Assembly: GCF_003797185.1 (NCBI RefSeq) | Contig: NZ_RKMH01000004.1 | Coordinates: 237,822-301,821, forward strand | DNA length: 64,000 bases | Origin: Gordonia oryzae | Lineage (GTDB): Bacteria > Actinomycetota > Actinomycetes > Mycobacteriales > Mycobacteriaceae | Reading direction: 5' to 3' | In this document: positions 26,984 through 35,802 of the stretch, in pieces | Position numbering within the stretch: the stretch's first letter is position 1 | Layout of the letters: each line of letters starts with the position of its first letter | The notes under the pieces: model-generated | Database searches by the model: none | What the model saw: only the letters and a program-made list of their open reading frames with translations | What the model was told of the DNA's origin: nothing | Translations under genes and position numbers: made by a program

Positions 26984-28048
26984 TCAGTCGCCGCGGATCC
27001 ACCGCTCGGCGAAGGACAGGAAGCTGTCGTTCTCGTCGAGATGGGTGACGGTGACGCGCACGCCGTCGTCGGCGAAGGGTCGCACCACGAGCCCGGCGTC
27101 GATGGCTGCGCGCGCGAACTCCGACGACTTCTCGGCCAGATCGAGCCAGACGAAATTGGCCTGGGAGTCGGGTACCCGGTAACCGGCGGCGCGGAGCCGG
27201 GCGGTGACCCGCCGACGTTCGGCGACCACCGCATCGGTGCGCTCGAGCAGTTCGTCGCCGGCCTCCAGGCAGGCCAGAGCTGCGGCTTGCGTGACGCTGG
27301 TGACCGAGAACGGCACATGCGCCTTACCCAGGGCGGTGATGATCTCCGGATCGCCGATCGCGTACCCGACGCGTAGGCCGGCCAGCCCGTACGCCTTGGA
27401 GAACGTGCGTAACGCGACCAGGTTCGGGAATTCGCGGCGCAATTCGACGGTGTCGTAGGCGTGGTCGTCGTCGAGGCGGGTGTACTCGAGGTACGCCTCG
27501 TCGAGGGCGACGACGATGTCCGACGGCACCGCCCGAAGGAAGGCGCGCAGATCGTCGGCGGTGACCACTGTCCCGGTCGGGTTGTTGGGGTTGCAAACGA
27601 AGATCAGGCGGGTGCGGTCGGTGATTGCGTCGGCCATCGCCGAAAGATCGTGAACGTCGTCGCCGGTGAGAGGCACCTGAATGGGCGTCGCCCCGACGAG
27701 CCGCGTCGCGAGCGGATAGGTCTCGAAGGAGCGCCAGCCGAAGATGACCTCGTCGCCGGGGCGGCAGGTGATCAGGATCAGGTTCTGGCAGAGGATCACC
27801 GATCCGCAACCGACTTGGATCTCCCCAGGGCTGACGCCGAGGTTCTTAGCCAAGGCGTCGGTCAGCTCGACCATTCCGTTGTCGGGGTATCGATTCGCGC
27901 CGGCCGCGGCATGTGAGATCGCTTGCAGAACCGAGGGGAGCGGACCGAAGGTGACCTCGTTGCTGGCGAGCTTCACCGCGTCCGGGAACGTCTTGCCGGG
28001 AACATAGACGGGCAGGTCGGCGAGGTCGGGACGGATGCGAAAGGTCAC
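26984..28048 (-). CDS. Histidinol-phosphate / aromatic aminotransferase
   Basis: 354 residues, fold type I PLP enzyme. Motifs: FVCNPNNPTGT, ALDEAYLEYT, and the PLP lysine in RTFSKAYGLAGLRVGYA. Length and sequence fit HisC-like enzymes of actinobacteria, including the HisC2/Pat branch that makes phenylalanine. The absence of other his genes and the presence of tyrA some 5 kb away favour the aromatic role, but this is inference. Confidence 0.88.
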   Translation of the reverse strand: MTFRIRPDLADLPVYVPGKTFPDAVKLASNEVTFGPLPSVLQAISHAAAGANRYPDNGMVELTDALAKNLGVSPGEIQVGCGSVILCQNLILITCRPGDEVIFGWRSFETYPLATRLVGATPIQVPLTGDDVHDLSAMADAITDRTRLIFVCNPNNPTGTVVTADDLRAFLRAVPSDIVVALDEAYLEYTRLDDDHAYDTVELRREFPNLVALRTFSKAYGLAGLRVGYAIGDPEIITALGKAHVPFSVTSVTQAAALACLEAGDELLERTDAVVAERRRVTARLRAAGYRVPDSQANFVWLDLAEKSSEFARAAIDAGLVVRPFADDGVRVTVTHLDENDSFLSFAERWIRGD

Positions 28049-28179
28049 CGTGCAACTGTAGGTCCACGGTCGTGGCCGACGATGCCCGGACCCGACGATT
28101 CGGCTCTGACCGGGCGGTTTGCTTCTGCTGCCGGGCGGTGTGTAGTCTTTCGCTTCGGCAGTTCGAAAGGACTCCGCGA

Positions 28180-28268
28180 GGAGGCGTGCCAGAGCGGCCG
28201 AATGGGACTCACTGCTAATGAGTTGTCTCGCTAAAACGGGACCGGAGGTTCAAATCCTCTCGCCTCCG
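28180..28268 (+). tRNA. tRNA-Ser (GCT)
   Basis: Acceptor stem GGAGGCG/CGCCTCC, anticodon stem ACTCA-CTGCTAA-TGAGT with anticodon GCT, an extended variable arm (GTCTCGCTAAAACGGGAC) as expected for serine, and GGTTCAAATCC T-loop. Discriminator G at 28268; CCA is not encoded. Confidence 0.95.
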
Positions 28269-28302
28269 CCGACCGCAGTCGCGCCGACCGCGGTGACAAC
28301 TG

Positions 28303-28334
28303 AACAGCATGACAACAGAACAGCATGACAACAG
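28303..28334. repeat. Two tandem 16-bp repeats between tRNA genes
   Basis: AACAGCATGACAACAG occurs twice in a row without change. Its role is unknown; it lies in the spacer just before tRNA-Arg. Confidence 0.7.
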
Positions 28335-28343
28335 AACACTCGC

Positions 28344-28416
28344 GCGCCCGTAGCTCAACGGATAGAGCATCTGACTACGGATCAGAAGGTTTGGGGTTCG
28401 AATCCCTACGGGCGCA
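28344..28416 (+). tRNA. tRNA-Arg (ACG)
   Basis: Acceptor stem GCGCCCG/CGGGCGC, D-arm TAGCTCAACGGATAGAGCA, anticodon loop TACGGAT with anticodon ACG (read as ICG after TadA editing; tadA is in this window), T-loop GGTTCGAATCC, discriminator A. Confidence 0.95.
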
Positions 28417-28425
28417 CTCTCAAGA

Positions 28426-28458
28426 CCCCGTCACCAGCGACAACGGTGGCGGGGTTTT
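28426..28458 (+). terminator. Intrinsic terminator after tRNA-Arg
   Basis: CCCCGTCACC and GGTGGCGGGG pair over 10 positions (one G-U) around a nine-base loop and are followed by TTTT, ten bases after the tRNA 3' end. Confidence 0.8.
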
Positions 28459-28599
28459 CGTCGTTTCGCCGCCGGATGGTCAGCCTGATCACCTTTCGCC
28501 GCCTTGTGAGGAAAAGCATTCGTGAATGTTGTGCACTAAAGTTGCTCAAGGTCTGCCAGTGATGTTTGTGCTCACCCAACGATCTCTCGAGAGGCTGTC

Positions 28600-29376
28600 A
28601 TGATTCCTGCACCGTTCACCAAATACGCGGCCGAATTGTTCGGCACATTCTGGCTTGTTCTCGGAGGTTGCGGAACCGCGGTCTTCGCTGCCAAGCAAGT
28701 CGCCGAGGGGGACGGCAAGGGGACGCTCATCCAGGTGGGCGTCGGCTATCTGGGCGTCGCGCTGGCCTTCGGGCTGACCGTGGTCACCATGGCCTATGCG
28801 CTCGCCCACATCTCCGGGGCGCACTTCAATCCGGCGATCTCGCTCGGCGCTGCGGTGAGCGGGCGACTCGAATGGAAGGATCTGCCCGGCTACTGGATCG
28901 CTCAGGTCGCCGGTGGTCTGCTCGCCGGTCTCGCGATCTATGGCATCGCGCAGGGCAAACCCGGCTGGACGGCCACCGGAAACATGGCCGCCAACGGATA
29001 CGGCGATCACAGTCCGGGCCATTACACCCTCGCCGCGGTCCTGATCGCCGAGATCCTACTGACCGCTTTCTTCCTCATCGTCATCCTCGGCGCGACCGAT
29101 GGCCGGGCCCCGAAGGGATTCGGGCCGTTGGCAATCGGCTTGACCCTCACGCTCATCCATCTGGTATCCATCCCGATCTCCAACACCTCGGTCAACCCGG
29201 CCCGCTCAACGGCGGTGGCGTTCTTCAACGGCGACGGCGCGCCCGGCCAGCTGTGGGCGTTCTGGGTCGCCCCACTCGTTGGCGGCATCGTCGGCGGCCT
29301 GATCTATCCACTGCTGTTCGAGGACGGCAAGTGGAAGTACGGTTCGTCGGCGCGCGGGGAGACACCCGCCGCCTGA
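28600..29376 (+). CDS. aqpZ: Aquaporin Z-type water channel
   Basis: 258 residues, six membrane segments. Both pore motifs are intact: [11 protein letters not shown] and [14 protein letters not shown], the latter with the Arg of the selectivity filter, and the N-terminus [15 protein letters not shown] is typical of AqpZ. Water-selective rather than glycerol type by the NPARS context. GAGAGG lies nine bases before the ATG. Confidence 0.92.
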   Translation: MIPAPFTKYAAELFGTFWLVLGGCGTAVFAAKQVAEGDGKGTLIQVGVGYLGVALAFGLTVVTMAYALAHISGAHFNPAISLGAAVSGRLEWKDLPGYWIAQVAGGLLAGLAIYGIAQGKPGWTATGNMAANGYGDHSPGHYTLAAVLIAEILLTAFFLIVILGATDGRAPKGFGPLAIGLTLTLIHLVSIPISNTSVNPARSTAVAFFNGDGAPGQLWAFWVAPLVGGIVGGLIYPLLFEDGKWKYGSSARGETPAA

Positions 29377-29458
29377 CCGCGGTCGGCCGCGTGAACGCAG
29401 GCATTTGACGGAACTCCGCAACCGGCGAAATCGGACATCCGCTGCGAGAATCCTGCAC

Positions 29459-31156
29459 ATGGAACTGTTGATCCTGGTGCTCGTGGGTGCCGTCATCATC
29501 ACCGCGATCGCCGACCGGCGTGGCATGCAACCTGCGTTGATCATCGTGGTGGTCGCACTGGCGGTCTCGTTCGTCCCAGGCATGCCGCACGTGGAACTCG
29601 AATCCGAGATCTTGCTCACGGTCGTGCTGCCACCGCTGCTGTATTCAGCGGCACTGGGCTTCTCCGTGCCGAGCTTCGTGCGCAACATCAAACCGATCCT
29701 CGGGCTCGGGGTGGCGATGGTGGTCATCACCGCCTTCGCCGTCGGGTTGATCGCATCGCTGTTGATCCCCGAGTTCACCTTCGCGTTGGCGTTGCTACTC
29801 GGGGCGATCGTCGCACCGCCCGACGCGGTCACCGCCGTGGCGATCGGACGCAAGCTCGGACTGCCGAAGCGGCTGATGGCCATTCTCACCGGCGAGAGTC
29901 TGGTCAACGACGCCGCGGCGCTGTCGCTGTTCGCGATCGCGATCTCCCAGATCGCCTCCACCCACGCGTTCATCGACAACCCGTTGGCGCTGTTCGGGTA
30001 CAACGCAGTTCTCGGTCCCATCGTCGGCGCCGTCCTGGGCTACCTCACGCTCTGGATTCGACGCCACCTGCGCAACCCCGCTCTGGAAACAGTGCAGGGT
30101 GTCGTGGTTCCCTTCGCGGCGTTTCTCGCCGCCGAACACCTCCATGCCTCCGGGGTGCTCGCGGTGGTGATCGCCGGCTTCGTGGTCGGGTCGGGGTCGG
30201 TGCACGCCGGCTATCAGACGCGACTACAGGAACGCTATGTCTGGAACTCGGTTGACGTGCTGCTCGAGGCATTTGTATTCGCCTATATCGGGTTACAGAT
30301 GAGGTTCATTATCGAAGATCTCCGCGAGGCGCGAGAATCGCTGCTGCAGGTCGCCATTGCCTCACTCCTCGTGTTGGCCGTGGTGCTTGTGATCCGGCCG
30401 ATCTGCGTGTTCGCGATGTTCGGGCGCGGAGTCGTCAGCCGCCATCTCGACGCCACGGTTGCCGTGGAGGTCCCGCCCACCCCGCGTCGCGGCGCAGCCA
30501 TACGACGCGACCCCGACCAGTCGCCGGTGTGGCGGCGACGTCTGCGCGAACGCATCGACAACCGGCCGCTGACCTGGCAGGAGTCGACGGTGGTCGCCTG
30601 GACCGGCATGCGCGGCGTGGTCACCCTGGCGGCGGCCTCCGGCATCCCGCTGACCGTCGCCGACGGCAGCGAGTTCCCCGAACGTTCCGCTGTGCAGGCG
30701 ATCGCGTTCGTCGTTGCCGTCGGGACGATCCTCATCCAGGGCCCAACCCTGCCCTGGCTGATCACCCGGCTACGGCTGCGCAACGAGGACGAGGAACGGT
30801 ACGACCACGAGCAGACCGCACGCGCCGAGGCCATCGTGCACGGCGCGGCCGATGAGGTCATCGTGGGCTTCGTCAACAATCCACCCGCCAACCTCGACCA
30901 GATGACGGTCGACTACATCAAGGAGACCGTCGCACGACAGTCCCGGGATGCCGAGGAGATGCCCGACCCAGACGCGCACACCGCCCGCACCGACGCCTTC
31001 GCCGCGCTGTACCGAAACGTGCTCGCGGCACAACGTGACGCTCTCGTCACGGGCCGAGACAACGGCCATCTCGAGGACGAGGCGGTCCGCGCCATGCTCG
31101 AACGCTTGGACCTGCAGGAAGCCGGACTCGCGGCCCGACTGGAAAGCCGCCTTTGA
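29459..31156 (+). CDS. Na+/H+ antiporter (CPA1 family)
   Basis: 565 residues from ATG 29459. About twelve membrane segments; GAIVAPPDAVTAVAIGRKLG and TGESLVNDAAALSLF are the CPA1 ion-binding signatures (APPDA and GESLxND), and WTGMRGVVTLAAA is the conserved late segment. A cytoplasmic helical tail of about 120 residues follows. Exchanges Na+ (or K+) for protons for pH and salt homeostasis. Confidence 0.9.
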   Translation: MELLILVLVGAVIITAIADRRGMQPALIIVVVALAVSFVPGMPHVELESEILLTVVLPPLLYSAALGFSVPSFVRNIKPILGLGVAMVVITAFAVGLIASLLIPEFTFALALLLGAIVAPPDAVTAVAIGRKLGLPKRLMAILTGESLVNDAAALSLFAIAISQIASTHAFIDNPLALFGYNAVLGPIVGAVLGYLTLWIRRHLRNPALETVQGVVVPFAAFLAAEHLHASGVLAVVIAGFVVGSGSVHAGYQTRLQERYVWNSVDVLLEAFVFAYIGLQMRFIIEDLREARESLLQVAIASLLVLAVVLVIRPICVFAMFGRGVVSRHLDATVAVEVPPTPRRGAAIRRDPDQSPVWRRRLRERIDNRPLTWQESTVVAWTGMRGVVTLAAASGIPLTVADGSEFPERSAVQAIAFVVAVGTILIQGPTLPWLITRLRLRNEDEERYDHEQTARAEAIVHGAADEVIVGFVNNPPANLDQMTVDYIKETVARQSRDAEEMPDPDAHTARTDAFAALYRNVLAAQRDALVTGRDNGHLEDEAVRAMLERLDLQEAGLAARLESRL

Positions 31157-31238
31157 GACGCGTCAGTAAGGTCGAAGGTGCACATGTTGGATACGGGCGC
31201 GCCGGCTCGGCGCCCCGACGGTGATCGGGAGTGGCCAC

Positions 31239-32003
31239 ATGGGACAGCCCACCGGGCAACGGCCCGACGGCGCCGACGATTACCGCACCCCGCTGCTGCC
31301 GGGCAACTATCCGCCGCTCGGCTACTCCGATCGTGGACTTCCGCGCTACACCGCGGCCGACCTCGCCGCAGGCGGGAGACCGCAGACCGCCTCCCGCCAC
31401 CATGTCGGGCCGGTGACGTTGTCGGACGGCCTGGACGGAGACGAGATGGGGACGGCCGGCACCGATGCCGAGCCGCCGCACCATCCACGCCGCTCCGGGG
31501 AAGAACGCGGGGTCGGCGCCACCGTCGTCATCTCTGCCGTCGTCGGCCTGATGATTGTGGGTCTCGCCGTCGTGGGGGTCCGCTCGCTGCACCACCAACA
31601 GAACCCGACCATCACCCTGCCGTCCGCCGAGCCCACCGCCATCTATTCACTACCGGTGTTACCCACCCGGCCCGGCCTACCCACGCCGCCCGGCGGGGAC
31701 CAACCCGGTGGCGGGTCCGGTGATGGTTCGGGTACGACGCCGGGCGCCCAGGTGACCTACACCGTCACCATCAACGGCGTGGGGACCATTCTCTACATCG
31801 ACGACGTCGGTGTCCGGACCGACTTCACTCCGTCGTCGAACTGGACGGTCACCTTCGCCGCGAGCCGCAATCCGCTGCGCCTGGTGGTCGTCGCCGGCGA
31901 CGGTTCCTCGGTGCACTGCACCATCACTGTCGCCGGTCGGCCGGTCGCCGACGACAGCGTCGAGATCTCCTCGACGCGGAGAACGGCCACCTGCATCGCC
32001 TGA
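31239..32003 (+). CDS. MmpS-like membrane protein
   Basis: 254 residues from ATG 31239. A Pro/Gly-rich cytoplasmic N-terminus of about 90 residues, one membrane segment (GATVVISAVVGLMIVGLAVVG), a Pro-rich linker and a C-terminal domain VTYTVTINGVGTILYID ... SVHCTITVAG ending in TCIA. That C-terminal arrangement matches MmpS proteins, periplasmic partners of MmpL transporters. No mmpL gene is adjacent. GTG 31221 is an alternative start. Confidence 0.7.
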   Translation: MGQPTGQRPDGADDYRTPLLPGNYPPLGYSDRGLPRYTAADLAAGGRPQTASRHHVGPVTLSDGLDGDEMGTAGTDAEPPHHPRRSGEERGVGATVVISAVVGLMIVGLAVVGVRSLHHQQNPTITLPSAEPTAIYSLPVLPTRPGLPTPPGGDQPGGGSGDGSGTTPGAQVTYTVTINGVGTILYIDDVGVRTDFTPSSNWTVTFAASRNPLRLVVVAGDGSSVHCTITVAGRPVADDSVEISSTRRTATCIA

Positions 32004-32059
32004 CCCGCCGGTCAGTTCGGGGTCCTCGGCGTGTGTCAGCGGTCCGAGGTCGCTACCGT

Positions 32060-32680
32060 ATGTGTGTGAGTTTCCCGCAAGCAGCCCCGCAGGCGTCGGC
32101 GAGCGACGCCACCGAGTTCAAGACCATGATCACGTGGCGCGGTGTCGATACCGACCGCCTCGAGCAGGTCCGCCTCAACGTCCAAGGCGCTCGGATCAAG
32201 GCGTACGGCCGCATCATCGCCGCGGCGACTGCCGACCACGACGCCTTCTCCGCGTCATATGAGCTGGTCACCAACGATGTCGGCGTCACCAAGCGGCTCT
32301 CGATCCACCTCGTGCAGGCCGGTGGTGAGACGCAGCTCGGCATGGCTCGTGACGAGGAGAACACCTGGCTCGTGCAGACCGGGGGCGAGACCGTCCGCAA
32401 GGACTTCGGTGGGGCCGAGGACGCCGACCTCGCTCTGTCGCCGATGTTCAACGCCCTGCCCATCCGCCGCCTGCACCTCACCGGGGCCGACGCCTCCGGC
32501 ACCGTCGAGGTCCCCGTCGTCTACGTCTACCTGCCTACGGCGGTCGTCGAACCGGCCACCCTGCGCTACACGCCCGGCCCCGATGGGATCGGTGTGTCCT
32601 CGCCGGTCGCCACCTCGACACTGACCGTCGACGACAACGGCTTCGTCATCGACTACCCGGGACTGGCCAGCCGCGTGTGA
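32060..32680 (+). CDS. Putative glycolipid-binding protein (DUF1089-like)
   Basis: 206 residues from ATG 32060. FKTMITWRGVDTDRLEQVRL near the start and PMFNALPIRRL with VPVVYVYLP further on are typical of the DUF1089 / putative glycolipid-binding family as I recall it. No signal peptide. Biochemical function unproven. Converges on tyrA with an 9-bp gap. Confidence 0.7.
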   Translation: MCVSFPQAAPQASASDATEFKTMITWRGVDTDRLEQVRLNVQGARIKAYGRIIAAATADHDAFSASYELVTNDVGVTKRLSIHLVQAGGETQLGMARDEENTWLVQTGGETVRKDFGGAEDADLALSPMFNALPIRRLHLTGADASGTVEVPVVYVYLPTAVVEPATLRYTPGPDGIGVSSPVATSTLTVDDNGFVIDYPGLASRV

Positions 32681-32689
32681 CCTGGGTGA

Positions 32690-33646
32690 TCAGCCCAGCC
32701 ATACACTCCCGCGGTGCGCCTGGCGGCGCATCTCCGCCTGCCAGCCCGCGGCGCCCGGCTCGACGCCGGTGATTGCCACCCGCGGCGCATTCGCCATCGC
32801 CTCGTAGGCGTGCCGTGCGCGGTAGCCGTCGTCGATCAGCACCTGCGTGGTGCCATGATCGCGGAGTTCGTCGCGCGCCGCGGTCAGTCGATCGATCACC
32901 TCGCTGAGCGTATTGAGTACCGCGATCCCGTTTGCCTCGATCATCGCCCGCTGCAACTGCGGAGCGGTCCCGGCAACACGGGTGCCGTCGCGGAAACTGC
33001 CCGCGGCCAGCCGGATCGCCAATGCGCTCTCCGCGGCACCGACCGCTGCCGTCGCCGCGGCCGTCAGATGCGGCACATGCGAGATGGCAGCCACCGCGCG
33101 ATCGTGCGCGTCGTTCGCGGCGGGCACCACTGCGGCACCCAGCGCGCGCGCCAGCCCGGCGACGACCCGCCAGTCCTCGGCGTCGGTCCAGTCCTCCGTG
33201 GTCACCATCCACATCGCGTCGGTGAACAGGGCGGGATCGGTGGCCTCCCACCCCGAGAGACTCGAGCCGGCCATCGGATGCCCGCCGACATACCGGGCGT
33301 TGGGGAACAATCGCCGAAAGATCTCGGCGACAGGCACTTTCACGCTGATGACGTCGGTAATCAGACAGCCCGCCGCATGCTCGGCAATCGCCGACACGAT
33401 CGGTTCGATCGTGGTGACGGGGGTCGCCAGCACGATCACCGCATCGGTGTCGGCGGCGCGGTCCAGCGTCGCCGCGAGGTCGGTGGAGGCATCGTGGCCG
33501 TCAGCGCGGGCATGCTCGACGGTCGCCGACGAGCGGTTGTAGCCGAAGGAGGACGCGCCCGACGCATCGAGCGCCCGCATCATCGACCCGCCGATGAGGC
33601 CGAGACCGAGAATGCAGACCGGGGTGGAGCGGATGTCTGTCACCAT
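32690..33646 (-). CDS. tyrA: Prephenate dehydrogenase
   Basis: 318 residues from ATG 33646. Opens on the NAD-binding motif VCILGLGLIGGSMMRAL; later ITDVISVK and GGHPMAGSSLSGW are the substrate-binding signatures of TyrA, and HDRAVAAISHVPH contains the catalytic-type histidine. Converts prephenate to 4-hydroxyphenylpyruvate in tyrosine synthesis. Divergent from the TadA-associated gene. The frame extension to 33877 lies antisense to that gene and is rejected. Confidence 0.92.
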   Translation of the reverse strand: MVTDIRSTPVCILGLGLIGGSMMRALDASGASSFGYNRSSATVEHARADGHDASTDLAATLDRAADTDAVIVLATPVTTIEPIVSAIAEHAAGCLITDVISVKVPVAEIFRRLFPNARYVGGHPMAGSSLSGWEATDPALFTDAMWMVTTEDWTDAEDWRVVAGLARALGAAVVPAANDAHDRAVAAISHVPHLTAAATAAVGAAESALAIRLAAGSFRDGTRVAGTAPQLQRAMIEANGIAVLNTLSEVIDRLTAARDELRDHGTTQVLIDDGYRARHAYEAMANAPRVAITGVEPGAAGWQAEMRRQAHRGSVWLG

Positions 33647-33718
33647 CCCAGATTTCCACATCGCCGTGGTGCCGGTAGGACTTGGGGAGTACGCCCCCGA
33701 CGGTCTACCGTGACCTGC

Positions 33719-34261
33719 ATGGCAGGTGCCGGCGCGGGAGTATCGGGTTCCAACAGCAACGACGTCGTCGACGGCGTGGAGGGTTTCGCGGTCGCGGTGG
33801 TGCGCGAGGATGCCGCCTGGAAGGTCACCGGACTCACACCGGACGCCCTCATCGATCTCGATGCCGCCGAACGGCAACTGCGTGACCTGCGGTCGGCGGG
33901 CGCGGTGTTCGGACTGCTCGATGTCGACGAGGAATTCTTCATCGTCATCCGCCCAGCACCTGGCGGTGCGCGGATGCTGCTCTCCGATGCCACCGCCGGC
34001 ATCGACTATGACGTGGCCGCCGATGTGCTCGACGCATTGAACGTTGACGTCCCCGACATCGACCCCGACGAACTCGACGACGTCGACCCATGGGAAGAGG
34101 GCGATCTCGGCATCCTGTCCGACCTCGGCCTGCCCGATGCCGTCATGGGCGTCATCGTCGGCGACACCGACCTCTACGCCGACGAGCAGATCGGGATGAT
34201 CGCCGCGCGGCTGGGATTCGCCGACGAACTGTCCCGCGTACTCGACTCACTGGGGCATTGA
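33719..34261 (+). CDS. tRNA adenosine deaminase-associated protein
   Basis: 180 residues from ATG 33719, very acidic. Text such as EGFAVAVVREDAAWKV, FGLLDVDEEFFIVIRP and DLGILSDLGLP ... ADEQIGMIAARLGF matches the actinobacterial family always found before tadA. Function is unknown beyond that association. Its stop overlaps a possible TTG start of tadA (TTGA), so the pair is co-transcribed. Confidence 0.85.
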   Translation: MAGAGAGVSGSNSNDVVDGVEGFAVAVVREDAAWKVTGLTPDALIDLDAAERQLRDLRSAGAVFGLLDVDEEFFIVIRPAPGGARMLLSDATAGIDYDVAADVLDALNVDVPDIDPDELDDVDPWEEGDLGILSDLGLPDAVMGVIVGDTDLYADEQIGMIAARLGFADELSRVLDSLGH

Positions 34262-34290
34262 GCTCCTCGACTCCCGCCGGCGCCGAGCGG

Positions 34291-34749
34291 ATGCGTGTGT
34301 GGGAGTCGATGATGAATGCCGCTATCGACGCCTCGACCCTCTCCGGTGACGACGACGTACCGATCGGTGCCGTCGTCTTCGACCCCGCAGGGGTCGAACT
34401 CGCCCGCGCAGCCAACCGACGAGTGGCCGACTCGGACCCGACCGCGCACGCCGAGATCCTCGTATTGCGCTCCGCAGCCGCTGCCTTGGGTGACGGATGG
34501 CGACTCCCCGGATGCACTATCGCCGTCACCGTCGAACCTTGCACGATGTGCGCCGGAGCCATCGGCCTCGCCCGACTCGACACCTTGATCTTCGGAGCGT
34601 GGGAACCTAAAACCGGCGCGGTGAGCTCACTCTGGGACGTGGTTCGTGATCGGCGGCTGACCCATCGACCACAGGTTCGCGGCGGCATCCTCGAGCAACG
34701 GTGCCGAGCGCTGATGGTCGACTTCTTCACCGCCCGCCGCGATCTGTGA
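34291..34749 (+). CDS. tadA: tRNA-specific adenosine(34) deaminase
   Basis: 152 residues from ATG 34291. The zinc site is intact: THAEILVLR (HAE) and VEPCTMCAGA (PCxxC). Deaminates A34 of tRNA-Arg(ACG) to inosine; a tRNA-Arg(ACG) gene lies at 28344. A TTG at 34258 overlapping the upstream stop could add 11 residues by translational coupling. Confidence 0.93.
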   Translation: MRVWESMMNAAIDASTLSGDDDVPIGAVVFDPAGVELARAANRRVADSDPTAHAEILVLRSAAAALGDGWRLPGCTIAVTVEPCTMCAGAIGLARLDTLIFGAWEPKTGAVSSLWDVVRDRRLTHRPQVRGGILEQRCRALMVDFFTARRDL

Positions 34750-34820
34750 CTCTGTGGCAGATTTGGGGGTGCACGATAATGGACAAATCCGTAGTCCATC
34801 CCGAACCGCAGGAGGACGGC

Positions 34821-35087
34821 ATGGCCGACGCAAGCGACAAGGTCAACGAGGCCATCGGTACGGCCAAGGAAAAACTTGGTGAACTCGCCGACAACCCCAA
34901 AGTTGCCGAAGCCCTCGGCGCGGCGAAAGGCAAAATCGGCGAACTCGCGGAGAACCCCAAGATCAACGAAGCCCTCGATACCGCAAAGGAAAAGATCGGT
35001 GAGCTCGCCGGAAACGAGAAGGTGCAGGGCGCGCTGGGCGCCGCCAAGGAGAAGTTCGACGAGCTGAGGGGCAAGTTGGGCAACTGA
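34821..35087 (+). CDS. Helical 22-residue-repeat protein (LEA/CsbD-like)
   Basis: 88 residues after a good AGGAGG. Built from about three and a half repeats of roughly 22 residues with the core AAKEKIGELAENPKVNEAL; all four copies keep K-x-K-x-G/D-E-L. Highly charged, no cysteine, no membrane segment: an amphipathic helical, probably stress-related protein. Exact family uncertain. The neighbouring broken gene encodes a similar type of protein. Confidence 0.7.
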   Translation: MADASDKVNEAIGTAKEKLGELADNPKVAEALGAAKGKIGELAENPKINEALDTAKEKIGELAGNEKVQGALGAAKEKFDELRGKLGN

Positions 35088-35215
35088 CGACACCGGTTGC
35101 CGATCGGCATCGGTACAAGGCGGGGCAGCCCCCTTCCATACGACCCGCCGAGACCAGGCGTCGGTGCATCGTCCGATCGCCTCGAGGCGCGCGCACCCGG
35201 CAGAGGAGACGCCCC

Positions 35216-35524
35216 TTGGCGCTCTCCGACGACGCCAAGAACCGACGACGCAAAGAACCGACGACGCAAAGAACCGACGACGCAAAGAACCGACGACGCC
35301 AAGAACCGACGCGACGCCAAGAACCGACGCGCCGCCAAGAACAAGGCCGAAGAACTCGACGGACGCGGGAAGGACGCCACAAGCAGGCTGACCGACGGCC
35401 CGGACCTCATGAACGAGTGCAAGGATGACCGGGCGGTTGCCCGGGGAAGCAGAAGATCGCGGGCACGGCTGACGCCGTCAAGGGCAAGGTCGGCGACATC
35501 AAGGACAAGCTCAGGGGCATCTGA
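35216..35524 (+). pseudogene. CsbD-like stress protein gene, disrupted by 16-bp repeats
   Basis: TTG start after GAGGAGA gives ALSDDAKNR, then an array of 16-bp repeats shifts the frame. The middle (AEELDGRGKDATSRLTDGPD) continues one frame over and the end (GKQKIAGTADAVKGKVGDIKDKL) is back in the first frame. Together they resemble a CsbD/YjbJ-type protein. At present translation from the TTG stops at 35428, so the gene is off. Loss of one 16-bp unit would restore the middle frame, but a second shift near 35435 would remain. Confidence 0.55.
35231..35342 (+). repeat. Tandem 16-bp repeat array in coding sequence
   Basis: Five contiguous units of GACGCMAAGAACCGAC (M = C or A) at 35231-35310, then an 18-bp variant and a degenerate unit. 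Because 16 is not a multiple of three, unit gain or loss changes the downstream frame. Confidence 0.85.
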
Positions 35525-35594
35525 CACCCGCGACTTGCGCGCGCCTGACCAGCCGATTTAAGGCCGGGCGCGGGCCTGCGGTACAGTCTTCGGC

Positions 35595-35682
35595 GGTGGC
35601 GTGTCCGAGCGGCCGAAGGTGCAGCACTCGAAATGCTGTGTGCGGTAACCCCGTACCGAGGGTTCAAATCCCTCCGCCACCG
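35595..35682 (+). tRNA. tRNA-Ser (CGA), prophage attachment site
   Basis: Acceptor GGTGGCG/CGCCACC, anticodon stem CAGCA-CTCGAAA-TGCTG with anticodon CGA, long variable arm, T-loop GGTTCAAATCC, discriminator G and an encoded CCA at 35683-35685. A tyrosine integrase starts 118 bp downstream and the following genes are phage, so the tRNA 3' part is probably the attL core. Confidence 0.93.
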
Positions 35683-35692
35683 CCACGAAAGT

Positions 35693-35761
35693 GCAGGTAG
35701 ACGCTCGAAAGTGGTTCCCGACCATCGCGGGGAACCACTTTCGGGTACCGCCGCAGGTAGA
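35693..35761. repeat. Direct repeats flanking a hairpin upstream of integrase
   Basis: GCAGGTAGA occurs at 35693-35701 and 35753-35761, exactly 60 bp apart. Between them CGAAAGTGGTTCCC (35706-35719) and GGGAACCACTTTCG (35730-35743) form a perfect 14-bp inverted repeat with a 10-base spacer. The direct repeats may be integrase arm-binding sites; the inverted repeat may be a terminator (no T-run) or a protein-binding site. Confidence 0.6.
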
Positions 35762-35802
35762 ATGCGGTTCATGCGTCCCTCACAACCCGTCATCAGTGCG
35801 CC

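Noticed and set aside
28180..28416. tRNA-Ser(GCT) or tRNA-Arg as a second integration site
   Set aside because: No integrase or phage gene is adjacent; aquaporin and host genes follow directly.
35231..35342. Possible CRISPR array
   Set aside because: Repeats of 16 bp are directly contiguous with no spacers and lie in coding sequence; no cas genes are present.
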